From a virus, in IMG/VR virus record IMGVR_UViG_3300033233_000034, positions 1 to 64,000 of that record: a DNA stretch of 64,000 nt, one strand, 5' to 3'. Both the position numbers and the translations under genes were made by a program. Shown here one piece after another: positions 34,442-42,827 of this stretch (its first letter is position 1; the number at the start of each line of letters is the position of its first letter). The notes under the pieces were generated by a model. It saw nothing but the letters and a program-made list of their open reading frames with translations. It ran no database searches and was not told the DNA's origin.

Positions 34442-37074
34442 AGGCAAAAGTATTTATTATATTTTTATGTCTCTGGGGGAATCTGTTTGGGCAATCAGTA
34501 CCCAATACCAGTACCTTTTCATTACAAGACGTGGTGAATGTAGTTACTGGCACAACTCTTATTCAGTCTTTCACAAATTCAATTGATGCTCAATTTGATC
34601 CTACCTATAAAGGATCAAAAGACCGATTATATAATTTTAGAAATTATACAGGGATTGTATTAGCTCTTCCTACTGTAAGTACATATGATGCAAGTAATGT
34701 AACAGCTTCTTCTGCTTTACTCGGTGGCAATGTTTCGTCGGATGGTGGTTCTTATGTTACAATGAAAGGTATCGCTTGGTTTGCAAGCATGGGGGGTAGC
34801 GTACCCTATGCCGTTAATGGGTACAGTCCAGGGGTGGGTTCATTTTCATTTACAATAACAGGATTAAATACCGGAACTGTTTACTATGTTGCTGTATACG
34901 CTACTAATAGTATTGGTACGAATTATGGCAACAAAGTATCCTTCACTCCTTATGCAGCCACATATGTCCCTATTGTAACTACTTCGGTTCCTTATAATAT
35001 AACTTCAGTAGGAGCAATCGTTGGGGGAAATGTAACATCGGATGGAGGGGCTTATGTGTCAGTAAAAGGAGTGTGTTGGAATACGTCCCCGAATCCTACA
35101 ACAAATAATTCAAATAACAATTATGGTTCTGGAACTGGTTCTTATTCATATTACCAAACAGGATTTTCTGCAAATACACTTTATTATGTTAGGGCATTTG
35201 CAACAAATAGTGTTGGTACAAGTTATGGAAATCAAGAAACGTTTACAACTTTAGCAAATATCACAACTCCAACGGTAACAACTACTCCATCTAGCAATGT
35301 AACGGCATCGACTGCAACCAGTGGGGGGAACGTAACAAGTGATGGTGGTGCCACGGTTTCAGCGAGAGGGGTCTGTTGGAGTACATCATCGTATCCAACA
35401 ATTTCAGATAGTAAAACAAGTGATGGTACAGGTACAGGTACTTTTACAAGTAGTATAACAGGATTAAATTCAGGTGCTACTTACTATTATCGTGCGTACG
35501 CAACTAATTCAGCAGGGACTGCTTATGGAGCCAATTATAGTTTTTCAATAGTATCTATAACCCTACCAACCGTGACAACTACATCTGTTACAAGTTATAC
35601 GTCAACAAGTGCTATAATGGGAGGAAATGTAACAGCGGATGGTAATGCCACGGTAACAGAAAAAGGTGTTTGTTATTCAATAAGCCCGAATCCTACAACA
35701 AATAATTTTAAGATGGGTTTGGGGAATGATACTGGTGTATTTAGTGGAACAGTAAATGGATTAAATCAAAATTCTACTTATTATGTAAGAGCCTACGCTA
35801 TAAATTCTATGGGTACAGCCTACGGAAACCAAGTATCATTTACTACTTCCATAATATTATCTGCACCCACGGTAACGACAACAGCGGCAACCAATATAAC
35901 TACATCAACTGTTTATTTAGGTGGAAATGTAACTTCTAGCGGAGGAGCAACAGTATCATCGAGAGGGGTATGTTATTCAACATCTCAAACGCCAACACTG
36001 GCCAGTAGCGTGCATTTTTTCGGTTCTGGTACCGGGGAATTTTCTTTTGTTCAAACAGGCCTGACTTCAAACACTTTATATTATGCTCGTGCATTTGCAA
36101 CCAATTCGGTGGGCACTTCCTACGGAAATCAAGTGTCTTTTACAACAGCTACAAATATAGTCGTTCCAACTGTTAGTGCCACTACATTACTTACTGATGC
36201 TGGATGGACAGCTGCATCGTCAGTTACCTCTGATGGTGGGGCAACAGTTACAGTTAGGGGATTCTGTTGGTCAACGTCACCAAATCCAACAACGGCAAAT
36301 TCCCATAATGATAGCGGGTCCGGCACTGGTGTTTTTGTGGGAACTCTTACTGGATTATCGGAGGGTACGGCTTATTATGTTCGGGCATACGCTACGAATA
36401 GTGCTGGTACAGGATATGGATCACAAGTATCTTTCATTACAGGTGTAACCACAACGACCCCAACGGTCACCACGGCTGCGATCACAAATATAACAGCAAC
36501 AGGAGCGACCGGGGGCGGTGAAGTAACAGCTACCGGAGGGCTAACAGTTACCTCTCGTGGCGTTCAATATTCAACAAATCCACTATTTCAACAAAATTCT
36601 GTTATAAGCTCAGGTTCGGGATTAGGAGTGTTTACAGTTAATATGGCTGGATTAAATACCGCTACCACCTATTACTACCGTGCTTATGCTGTAAATGTAA
36701 ATGGGTATAGTTATGGAAGTATTGTAAGTTTTGTACCGCAACCTCCAGTTTGTGTTAAGCCAACAAATTTACCAATAATAAACCTCGTAACGTCTGCAAA
36801 TGGGATTCTTATAAATTCTTCACAATTAGCTTGTTATTGGTCAAATGCATCTAATCAGAGTGGAACTGTTTATGGATCGTCACAAAGATATATTCAGCAA
36901 GTACAAGTAGGAGGTTCTGAAGTTCCTTACGATATCATTTATAAATATTTAGATACAAGCTGTGATTTAGTTGCTGATGGATATTACATAACACTTTACA
37001 CTATTACAGGATCATATTATCTATATCCAGTTCAAATAATATCAGGAAAAACATATATAATAAATTGTCCTTAA
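34438..37074 (+). CDS. FnIII-like repeat tail protein with signal peptide
   Basis: 878 aa. N-terminus MKAKVFIIFLCLWGNLFGQ is a signal-peptide candidate with Gln after the expected cut. Residues about 20-75 include FDPTYKGSKDRLYNFRNYTG, a known-looking Bacteroidota phage tail pattern. Then about seven repeats of 95-100 aa (residues about 78-770) with GNVTSDGGATVSARGVCWS and YYVRAYATNSAGTAYG, all of the Bacteroidota FISUMP-associated FnIII type. A distinct C-terminal domain (about 775-878, CVKPTNLPIINL onward) follows. It likely binds host surface glycans or extends the tail; it overlaps the fibre gene by four bases. Confidence 0.85.
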   Translation: MKAKVFIIFLCLWGNLFGQSVPNTSTFSLQDVVNVVTGTTLIQSFTNSIDAQFDPTYKGSKDRLYNFRNYTGIVLALPTVSTYDASNVTASSALLGGNVSSDGGSYVTMKGIAWFASMGGSVPYAVNGYSPGVGSFSFTITGLNTGTVYYVAVYATNSIGTNYGNKVSFTPYAATYVPIVTTSVPYNITSVGAIVGGNVTSDGGAYVSVKGVCWNTSPNPTTNNSNNNYGSGTGSYSYYQTGFSANTLYYVRAFATNSVGTSYGNQETFTTLANITTPTVTTTPSSNVTASTATSGGNVTSDGGATVSARGVCWSTSSYPTISDSKTSDGTGTGTFTSSITGLNSGATYYYRAYATNSAGTAYGANYSFSIVSITLPTVTTTSVTSYTSTSAIMGGNVTADGNATVTEKGVCYSISPNPTTNNFKMGLGNDTGVFSGTVNGLNQNSTYYVRAYAINSMGTAYGNQVSFTTSIILSAPTVTTTAATNITTSTVYLGGNVTSSGGATVSSRGVCYSTSQTPTLASSVHFFGSGTGEFSFVQTGLTSNTLYYARAFATNSVGTSYGNQVSFTTATNIVVPTVSATTLLTDAGWTAASSVTSDGGATVTVRGFCWSTSPNPTTANSHNDSGSGTGVFVGTLTGLSEGTAYYVRAYATNSAGTGYGSQVSFITGVTTTTPTVTTAAITNITATGATGGGEVTATGGLTVTSRGVQYSTNPLFQQNSVISSGSGLGVFTVNMAGLNTATTYYYRAYAVNVNGYSYGSIVSFVPQPPVCVKPTNLPIINLVTSANGILINSSQLACYWSNASNQSGTVYGSSQRYIQQVQVGGSEVPYDIIYKYLDTSCDLVADGYYITLYTITGSYYLYPVQIISGKTYIINCP
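34670..36740 (+). repeat. Seven FnIII-like coding repeats
   Basis: Units of roughly 290-300 bases code for the motif PTVTT...GGNVTSDGG...GVCWSTSPNPT...YYVRAYATNS. They are diverged in DNA but kept in protein, suggesting old duplications under selection. They are not spacer-repeat arrays. Confidence 0.85.
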
Positions 37075-37085
37075 ATATAAATACT

Positions 37086-37664
37086 ATGAAAAACCTACTT
37101 GTCATTTTTCTTTTAGCTGCACTCTTTCAATCACATAAGAAAATAGCTACGTATCGAGTAACTGAATATGGTCAAAAAAATGGCGTTTTGTATATTCGAT
37201 TAGATGATAATAAAAAGCCAATATATGTTGATCATTATTTTACGGCTGAAGAACAAAAAACAACTGCCACCAAGGCAATTGTGGTCGCAAAACTTATTGA
37301 AGGTCTGGAGGAAAAGTCTTTAGCATATAAGACTCCCATAAAAACGGTAAATAATTTAAAAACAGGCAGGGGCATTTTACAAGAAGGGAAAAAGGAATAT
37401 CAAATAAGAAAGGATAGACGAGCAGTAAATAAGGAGCAAAAGATAATAGAAAATAAAGTCTATGCAGAAATGCGACAAAAAATTATAGTTGATTCTTTGT
37501 TGAAATTGCAATATGAAAAGGTCTTACAAGCGGAAGCTGAAAGAATCCATAACCTTCAAGAAATAGAAGCCGCACGTATAGCAGCATTGCCAATAATAGT
37601 ACCTACGGCTATTGGTATAACACAAACAACCGGAATATCAACTACTAAATCAATTACGAGATGA
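37086..37664 (+). CDS. Exported coiled-coil protein, 192 aa
   Basis: The ATG at 37086 is preferred to 37065 because it begins with a signal-like helix (MKNLLVIFLLAALFQ). The rest is Lys/Glu-rich and helical (EYQIRKDRRAVNKEQKIIEN; YEKVLQAEAERIHNLQEIEA), and a Thr-rich tail follows. No known domain. It lies between the FnIII protein and the cupin gene. Its role may be a spanin-like or tail-associated exported protein, which is inference. Confidence 0.6.
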   Translation: MKNLLVIFLLAALFQSHKKIATYRVTEYGQKNGVLYIRLDDNKKPIYVDHYFTAEEQKTTATKAIVVAKLIEGLEEKSLAYKTPIKTVNNLKTGRGILQEGKKEYQIRKDRRAVNKEQKIIENKVYAEMRQKIIVDSLLKLQYEKVLQAEAERIHNLQEIEAARIAALPIIVPTAIGITQTTGISTTKSITR

Positions 37665-38101
37665 GCGGAAACAAATTTGATCCAGTGGCCAACTTGGCCA
37701 GATTAAAAGAAATGTTAGAAAACATAAAACAATTATGTTCAATTGCTTTTATAGATAATGAGTTATCTGAGTATAAAATGAACTCAGGTAACTGTTCAGG
37801 GGAGGCAATTTTCAATGAGGATGGTATTTCTGTACAAAATGCCTATTTCTCTGCTGACTCTCAAATGGAACCACACGCTCATGAGAATGTCGAAGAGATT
37901 CATATAGTTTACGAAGGTGACCTAACCAATACGATGGAATTTGCTAACGGTGAAGTAAGGACACTAACAGTACAAGGCAGAGGGGTTATTATTGTCCCAC
38001 CAAATGTAAATCACATAATAGGCTCAAAAAACGGCTGTAAAATAATAGCTATAACTATCCCAAGTGATCCGGGGTATCCTAAAACGAAACAAGATGGTTA
38101 A
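37661..38101 (+). CDS. Cupin-fold protein, 146 aa
   Basis: The middle carries a cupin motif: PHAHENVEEIHIVYEGD (about 71-87), with two His and a Glu that could bind metal, and a later VIIVPPNVNHIIG (about 112-124) with the third His. Cupins serve as sugar isomerases, dioxygenases or sugar-binding proteins. The location between tail and lysis genes is odd. It might act on host or virion glycans, but this is only inference. Confidence 0.8.
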   Translation: MSGNKFDPVANLARLKEMLENIKQLCSIAFIDNELSEYKMNSGNCSGEAIFNEDGISVQNAYFSADSQMEPHAHENVEEIHIVYEGDLTNTMEFANGEVRTLTVQGRGVIIVPPNVNHIIGSKNGCKIIAITIPSDPGYPKTKQDG

Positions 38102-38486
38102 ATCTAAACAGAATGAATTGATTGAATTATTATCTGGAATGATTCAACATATCGAAAAGACTACAACGAAAAAAGAAGGGTTTTTTGATAAAGTGTCAAA
38201 TAGTGTGTTAGTAATCATCATTGCTGGTATGTGTTCTGTTATCGGTTTTAATTTCAATGAGGTCACAAAGAAAGCCGATAAAGAAACAGTGGAAAGGGAT
38301 TACGTTCAGAAATTAACCTATTATCAAATCGAAGCTGATGAGCACAGAATAATGAAACCTCTTTTTTTAACACTAAATCAAAACGGCGACAAGATAACCA
38401 ATGTCATCGAAGAAATCAACGACCATATGGCCGGAATGCTGGGATTTAAATATGGAACAACAAGGGGAGGGGGTGAGAAAAAATGA
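38094..38486 (+). CDS. Small membrane protein, lysis-associated
   Basis: 130 aa from the ATG at 38094, which overlaps the cupin stop. One hydrophobic span (KVSNSVLVIIIAGMCSVIGF near 35-54) is flanked by charged helices. It lies just before the endolysin, so a holin-like or membrane-anchoring role is possible. Not a canonical holin by size and topology. The longer frame from 38064 would overlap the cupin gene more. Confidence 0.6.
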   Translation: MVKSKQNELIELLSGMIQHIEKTTTKKEGFFDKVSNSVLVIIIAGMCSVIGFNFNEVTKKADKETVERDYVQKLTYYQIEADEHRIMKPLFLTLNQNGDKITNVIEEINDHMAGMLGFKYGTTRGGGEKK

Positions 38487-38587
38487 ATATGGTTAAGGAT
38501 ATACAAGATAGAATCGAACAGATAAATCAAAACGATGATTTGTTTGAAGAAATTGATACAGAATTAAAAACGGAGGTGACAAAATGA
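38483..38587 (+). CDS. Tiny acidic peptide, 34 aa
   Basis: ATGA overlap with the upstream stop and overlap of its own stop with the endolysin ATG. It encodes MNMVKDIQDRIEQINQNDDL and an acidic end. It may only bridge translation, since the strong Shine-Dalgarno for the endolysin lies inside its last codons. Confidence 0.45.
   Translation: MNMVKDIQDRIEQINQNDDLFEEIDTELKTEVTK
38572..38579 (+). promoter_or_regulatory. Strong Shine-Dalgarno for the endolysin
   Basis: GGAGGTGA, 4 bases before the ATG at 38584. It is an unusually good 16S match in a genome where most starts lack one, suggesting high endolysin output or foreign origin. Confidence 0.7.
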
Positions 38588-39003
38588 TCTTCTCAAAAGA
38601 CTGTCTTAAAAAATATGGTGAATCAACACCAAATAATAAATGGTTAACACTCTGGGATGTTCCTACCGAATTAGAAATCGGGATGATTCCTAAAAGAATA
38701 TATTGTAATAAAGATTTGATTCTGCCATTAAGTAAAGTATTTAGAAGCCTAATAGATACCGGGTTTGTTGAAGAAATTAAAACATGGGATGGTTGTTTTA
38801 ATATACGTAAAATAAAAGGTTCTAAATCTATGAGTTTACATAGTTGGGCCATTGCTTGTGATGTTAATGCCTTTGAAAACCAATTAGGGCAGATACCAAA
38901 ATTATCGGAAGGTTTCGTTTCCTGCTGGACAGATAACGGGTTTGATTGGGGAGGGAGATTTAGTAGAATGGATGGGATGCATTTTCAATTATCGAACATT
39001 TAA
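38584..39003 (+). CDS. Endolysin, M15-like D-Ala-D-Ala peptidase
   Basis: 139 aa. Carries the M15_4/VanY-like zinc site: SLHSWAIACDVN (about 84-95, with His 86 and Asp 93) and MDGMHFQ (about 129-135, third ligand His near 133). It should cut D-Ala-containing peptidoglycan cross-links. Single-domain, no cell-wall-binding part, as usual for phages of Gram-negative hosts. It sits in the lysis-like group next to small membrane proteins. Confidence 0.88.
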   Translation: MIFSKDCLKKYGESTPNNKWLTLWDVPTELEIGMIPKRIYCNKDLILPLSKVFRSLIDTGFVEEIKTWDGCFNIRKIKGSKSMSLHSWAIACDVNAFENQLGQIPKLSEGFVSCWTDNGFDWGGRFSRMDGMHFQLSNI

Positions 39004-39014
39004 TAACTACAATT

Positions 39015-39455
39015 ATGAGAGCACTTTTTTTGAGATTTAAAGCGTGGATAGTAAAAGCGTACACCACAGCAAACAGGAAAGCAAAAGTAATCATTCCTAT
39101 TGCAGTTCAGGTAGTCAATAGGATAAAAACATTTATTGATAGTCCTGATGCGGACTTTTTAACGGGGGTTATCCCTGGTACCATTGACGACAGTATTAAA
39201 TTATTCCTCCGCAAAGTTTTGCCTGGTATTCTTTTAGGTTTGCGAAAATGGGAAAGCATCGCAGGAATCGAGGATACAAACGAGAAATTAAAAGCAATTG
39301 CAGAAGAGTTCAAACTATTGTCGAAAGATGAAAGAGACGGCCTAAAAACACAATCTTCCGCAAAGATTATTGCTGCTTATTCCGGCCTACCTGAACCGGA
39401 TGCAAAAATAGCTACTTTGATTGAATATCACCATCCTGATATTATGAACGGATGA
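39015..39455 (+). CDS. Lysis-region protein, 146 aa
   Basis: Basic N-terminus (MRALFLRFKAWIVKAYTTAN) then a helical protein with VIPGTIDDSIKLFLRKVLPGILLG, a moderately hydrophobic helix near 55-75. No known enzyme motif. Its place after the endolysin suggests a membrane-linked lysis or structural role. Confidence 0.55.
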   Translation: MRALFLRFKAWIVKAYTTANRKAKVIIPIAVQVVNRIKTFIDSPDADFLTGVIPGTIDDSIKLFLRKVLPGILLGLRKWESIAGIEDTNEKLKAIAEEFKLLSKDERDGLKTQSSAKIIAAYSGLPEPDAKIATLIEYHHPDIMNG

Positions 39456-39509
39456 AAATACCTCAGATAAATATCGTTCAAGTTTTCAAATTCATTAAAA
39501 AACTCAAAG

Positions 39510-39905
39510 ATGAAAAATTTAAAATTGATTTTCGTTCTAAGCCTGTTGATATTACCTATAATGGTAGTAGCACAAGACCAAGTTCAGACATTGGGATTCT
39601 TCGCAAAGATAAAGGAATGGGTTCAAACCAACGCCCTTGAAATGTTAGTAGTCTTTCTGGGAGGGATCGGAGCGAAACATGGGTGGACGCAGATAATTAA
39701 AAAATATGCTGCCAAAGGGGCAGTGGTTTGTCATTTGGGAGAAATGGCCCTTGGTACGGCCGAGCATTTTCTTAACGACGTAAGTAATACGGTTAAAGAA
39801 GATGGAACTATTCAGCAAAATAGCATCAAAGAAGTATTCGAAAGCGGGAAATCTCTTGTTACCACGGTTGGAGATATGAAAGTAATATTTCAACCAAAGA
39901 TATAA
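39510..39905 (+). CDS. Signal-peptide membrane protein, last late gene
   Basis: 131 aa with MKNLKLIFVLSLLILPIMVVAQ, a signal-like start ending in Ala-Gln, and a possible second hydrophobic helix (ALEMLVVFLGGIGA near 42-55). It is the last gene before the late terminator. Holin-like or periplasmic lysis factor are both possible. A 62-codon overlapping frame at 39452-39640 was considered and not kept. Confidence 0.6.
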   Translation: MKNLKLIFVLSLLILPIMVVAQDQVQTLGFFAKIKEWVQTNALEMLVVFLGGIGAKHGWTQIIKKYAAKGAVVCHLGEMALGTAEHFLNDVSNTVKEDGTIQQNSIKEVFESGKSLVTTVGDMKVIFQPKI

Positions 39906-39925
39906 ACCCCGGTTTTGCTTTGTTG

Positions 39926-39958
39926 AGGGGCTGGCTATTGTGGTTAGCCTCTTTTTTT
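39926..39958 (+). terminator. Late-operon terminator
   Basis: AGGGGCT (39926-39932) pairs with AGCCTCT (39946-39952, one G-U), followed by a T-run. It ends the rightward operon where leftward genes converge from the right. A CCCC/GGGG pair on its left side may terminate opposing transcripts. Confidence 0.75.
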
Positions 39959-40058
39959 ATGGTTCATTTTTTATTACAAATACAACTAATTTAAAGACTC
40001 CAAAAATCAGTGCTCCAACAAATAATAACCAAAGCCAATTACAAAGTTTTGTTTTCAT
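39957..40058 (-). CDS. Tiny membrane protein, 33 aa
   Basis: Frame MKTKLCNWLWLLFVGALIFG with one hydrophobic helix, stop beside the late terminator. ATGA-type overlap with the upstream gene supports it. Role unknown. Confidence 0.5.
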   Translation of the reverse strand: MKTKLCNWLWLLFVGALIFGVFKLVVFVIKNEP

Positions 40059-40231
40059 AGATTTTCTTCTTTTAAAAGTTCTTTAAGTTCTGAAATGAAT
40101 TGTTGATTTTCCATATATAGCATTTTATTACTGAAGGAATTTAATCTACTCAATAAGTTTTTATTCAGTTTTTCTAACCTGATTAACTCTTTTTCCTTTT
40201 CAGATATTAATTGTTCGATTTTTTCTTTCAT
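40055..40231 (-). CDS. Small coiled-coil protein, 58 aa
   Basis: MKEKIEQLISEKEKELIRLE and on: a nearly continuous charged helix with leucines spaced for a coiled coil. Overlaps the next gene's start by four bases. Possibly an oligomerising accessory; no known family. Confidence 0.55.
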   Translation of the reverse strand: MKEKIEQLISEKEKELIRLEKLNKNLLSRLNSFSNKMLYMENQQFISELKELLKEENL

Positions 40232-40255
40232 TTCTCAATTTGTTTAAATTCTATT

Positions 40256-40444
40256 TTAAGACGATAAAACAATTACTTCACAATTTAAGTTCCACATATT
40301 AGGCTGAAGGCCCTCAAAATCCGTAATAGTTACACGGTTTATAAAACAATTTAATTCAGTTTCATCCTGATCGTGATCCCTCACAGCCACTATCGTATTA
40401 GGGGGCAATTTTTTTAATTCTTTTATTAATTCTTTTGCTGTCAT
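40256..40444 (-). CDS. Small hypothetical protein, 62 aa
   Basis: Begins MTAKELIKELKKLPPNTIVA, a pattern seen in small phage proteins. It has helix then beta strands and is acidic in the middle (HDQDETELN). No function can be assigned. Confidence 0.6.
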   Translation of the reverse strand: MTAKELIKELKKLPPNTIVAVRDHDQDETELNCFINRVTITDFEGLQPNMWNLNCEVIVLSS

Positions 40445-40447
40445 GGT

Positions 40448-40570
40448 TTATTCTGTTAATTTATTTTTCATATTATCATAGTCATCACTTAATTCTTCCA
40501 GTTTTCGACCAGTATAAGTGCCTCTTTTATCTGTTAGTTCACCGCCTAAGGTAGCAACGTCTTTTATCAT
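40448..40570 (-). CDS. Possible tiny protein, 40 aa
   Basis: Frame from ATG 40570 to TAA 40448, three bases before the next gene's start. Soluble, acidic. Weak evidence: position and open frame only. Confidence 0.35.
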   Translation of the reverse strand: MIKDVATLGGELTDKRGTYTGRKLEELSDDYDNMKNKLTE

Positions 40571-40615
40571 CGCAACAGGTGTTTCAAATCCCAACCTGCG
40601 GCAACCTGTAGGACG

Positions 40616-40756
40616 TTATGTAGAATTAATGACTCCTAATCCCCTCAATGTGAATATTATCCCTACAACTAATATAATTAAACCACAAGCAAATAATATT
40701 GCACCAAGCAATATTTGGCCGTGCCCATCAAATAACCATTCTTGAATATTTCTCAT
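40616..40756 (-). CDS. Tiny membrane protein, 46 aa
   Basis: MRNIQEWLFDGHGQILLGAI then a hydrophobic helix (LLGAILFACGLIILVVGIIF). A single-span membrane peptide in the leftward operon, role unknown. Confidence 0.5.
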   Translation of the reverse strand: MRNIQEWLFDGHGQILLGAILFACGLIILVVGIIFTLRGLGVINST

Positions 40757-40794
40757 AATAAATTTATTATTTCCCAAAGTTATAAAATATTGTC

Positions 40795-41409
40795 TTAATT
40801 ATTTACTATTACCTTGGTAACACCTTTCCTAATCCTTGTTTCAAATACCTTATCAGCATAAGATGTTAAAATATCATTATGCGTTACTATAATAAATTGT
40901 AACCCTAACCGTTGGCTTAATTCTTTAATCATAGCAGAAGCCCTTTCTTGACAATCCGCTGATAAGAATCGCAAAGGTTCATCCAGAATTATAGTATTCC
41001 TTGTCCGGGGATTACTCATACTCCAAGAAGCTATTCGTAAAGCAAAAGCAGCTACATCTATCGTACCCCCACCACTTGCAGACAGTGGGTCAACCACCAT
41101 ACCATCACGTACAAACAATAAATCACATTCGGTACGATTTCTACGCTGTACAAATTCTACTTTCAGTTCATAAGGATCATTAAACACGGCTTCCAATGCT
41201 AGTGTAGTAATATCCCCGATAGAGAACTGTAGTTGCTCTTGAGTTTTAAGTCCGACAGCCCGTATAATTTCTTTGGCTTCCTCGTGGCGGTGTAAGGATC
41301 GTTGTAATTGCTTTAATTCCGTGGTAGTAGTTTCCAGAGTTTGTTCTACTTGTATTTGTTGTCCTTTACGTTGCTCAAGGATTTGACGGAGTTGTGGTAG
41401 AGTTTTCAT
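40795..41409 (-). CDS. C-terminal half of a split Rad50/SbcC-like ATPase
   Basis: 204 aa. A coiled-coil start (about 1-50) is followed by the C-terminal ATPase half: the ABC signature LSASGGGTIDVAAFALR (about 109-125), Walker B NTIILDEPLRFLS (about 138-150) and the switch His in VTH (175-177). It lacks a Walker A. The matching N-terminal half with Walker A is at 42992-44062, and the SbcD-like nuclease lies between them. In known Rad50/SbcC proteins the two halves are one polypeptide. Here they presumably assemble from two genes. Confidence 0.87.
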   Translation of the reverse strand: MKTLPQLRQILEQRKGQQIQVEQTLETTTTELKQLQRSLHRHEEAKEIIRAVGLKTQEQLQFSIGDITTLALEAVFNDPYELKVEFVQRRNRTECDLLFVRDGMVVDPLSASGGGTIDVAAFALRIASWSMSNPRTRNTIILDEPLRFLSADCQERASAMIKELSQRLGLQFIIVTHNDILTSYADKVFETRIRKGVTKVIVNN

Positions 41410-41549
41410 CTATATTTCTTTTGTATTTGTTTTATTGAAATATCACAAAAGGGAATTGATATTACAATATCACGACATCCCTTATACCAGTTAGTAATAG
41501 TAACTAAAAAACCAAATTGAAATTGAAAATCAAACCTTACTTTTTTCAT
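41406..41549 (-). CDS. Hypothetical protein, 47 aa
   Basis: MKKVRFDFQFQFGFLVTITN and on, basic. It overlaps its neighbours on both ends by ATGA-type overlaps, good evidence of coding. No known domain. Confidence 0.5.
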   Translation of the reverse strand: MKKVRFDFQFQFGFLVTITNWYKGCRDIVISIPFCDISIKQIQKKYR

Positions 41550-41782
41550 ATCTCATATTGTTCTTCAAGTTTCTCAACACCTTCCTCGATTTGTGTTTCC
41601 AAAGTTTCAATCTCTTTTTTCATAGTTTTGAGTTTCTTTTCGGCTTCTTCTACAGTTTTACAACCCCAGTCTTTTTTTAACTGTTTAGTCATGGCTGTTA
41701 ATTGACCGTTGAGCTCTGATACGGATGATTTTGCTTCATCCACTTGTTGTTTTAATTTGAGTAATTCACGTTCTGTTTTCAT
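41546..41782 (-). CDS. Small coiled-coil protein, 78 aa
   Basis: Mostly coiled coil (LLKLKQQVDEAKSSVSELNG; EAEKKLKTMKKEIETLETQI), one cysteine in the middle. It lies between the split SbcC halves beside the SbcD gene. It could be part of the SMC-like arm, but no motif proves it. Confidence 0.65.
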   Translation of the reverse strand: MKTERELLKLKQQVDEAKSSVSELNGQLTAMTKQLKKDWGCKTVEEAEKKLKTMKKEIETLETQIEEGVEKLEEQYEI

Positions 41783-41937
41783 GATATTTTTTCTAAAGTA
41801 TCTATAATTGCAAATTTTATTAATTTCCCATTTTTTAATTCTTGTTCTAATTTTTTAACTTTTTTAGGATGGAATAACAACCAATACCAAACTATAAAAA
41901 ATTCTTTGCATGATACATTTTGTGTTAATATTTTCAT
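41779..41937 (-). CDS. Small protein, 52 aa
   Basis: MKILTQNVSCKEFFIVWYWL with a short hydrophobic stretch, then a basic helix. Tight overlaps on both sides support it. No known family. Confidence 0.5.
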   Translation of the reverse strand: MKILTQNVSCKEFFIVWYWLLFHPKKVKKLEQELKNGKLIKFAIIDTLEKIS

Positions 41938-42812
41938 ACTTCAAGTGCTTTGTAAATAATTTCCATTGTTTTCTCACGTATTTGGTTTTCTTTCTTAAAC
42001 GTTTCCAAATTTTCCTCGAAAGAAAGAGTCCCTACAAAATCATCGTTTAGTCTGCTAATAAAAGCATCAATCTTATTATCACGTTCTGCTTTACCATCTA
42101 AATGGTCACGGGTAACAACATCTTCCTCAATAGGCAGGTAAACAAGTTCTACGGTATTAGTATCTGCAAACCACAGGTAAACCCGTGGACGAAAATCTAC
42201 TTGATCTGCTGACTGTCGAGTAATACAACCGGGATTTACAAGTACTCTCCCTTGATATTCTTCTACAAACGGAATATGGTTATGTCCTGTAAGTATTAGG
42301 TCATAATCCTTGTATTTCCTTAGTATTCCCCCGGCTTTCATATCCGTACATCCCGGCCAAGGTTCTTTACCTTGGTAGTTCATCACGTGCCAAACAAGTA
42401 TATCTCTATCTTGATACCACCAAGAATTTTTAGAAGGGATTTGCCCCCAATGACAACCATCATAAATATCCAATTTATTTGCTTTTTCTAAAGCGTAAAT
42501 ACCACACTTATTTGCTAACTCAAGACTATGTTGTGGTAAATCATGATTCCCAAAAATAGTAAAAAATCTATTTGGTAAATACTGCATAGCCATAGAAAGT
42601 AACCATGGGGAAGGTTTCCAATGGTTAAATAGATCACCGGAATGTAGCACTGGACAATCATGGTTCTTTTGTAAATAGGAAATAAATTGGACTTTTTTCC
42701 ATTGAACAGCCTGAAAATCATCAGTGCGGCAAGTAGGAGTATCTTCACGTAAGTGCCAGTCACCCGTAAGTATAGCAGAAGCTTGTTTGAATATTTTTTT
42801 AGTCCTTTCCAT
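41934..42812 (-). CDS. sbcD: SbcD/Mre11-like nuclease
   Basis: 292 aa calcineurin-like metallophosphoesterase. The metal motifs are in order: GDWH (about 17-20), HSGDLF (about 57-62), GNHD (about 88-91), then WHVMNYQG and LTGHNHIP further on, as in Mre11/SbcD and T4 gp47. With the ATPase halves it forms a DNA-end processing complex. It begins MERTKK, near the MERIK start of other proteins here. It is encoded between the two split ATPase halves. Confidence 0.9.
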   Translation of the reverse strand: MERTKKIFKQASAILTGDWHLREDTPTCRTDDFQAVQWKKVQFISYLQKNHDCPVLHSGDLFNHWKPSPWLLSMAMQYLPNRFFTIFGNHDLPQHSLELANKCGIYALEKANKLDIYDGCHWGQIPSKNSWWYQDRDILVWHVMNYQGKEPWPGCTDMKAGGILRKYKDYDLILTGHNHIPFVEEYQGRVLVNPGCITRQSADQVDFRPRVYLWFADTNTVELVYLPIEEDVVTRDHLDGKAERDNKIDAFISRLNDDFVGTLSFEENLETFKKENQIREKTMEIIYKALEV

Positions 42813-42827
42813 ATCATCTTTTTGGGA

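Noticed and set aside
34670-36740. CRISPR-like repeats
   Set aside because: Repeats are in-frame protein modules of about 290 bases with diverged DNA, not short identical repeats with spacers.
39452-39640. 62-codon frame overlapping the 39510 gene
   Set aside because: It has no membrane helix or known motif, and the overlapping frame has a clear signal-like start. It may be a chance frame, though its start overlaps the previous stop.
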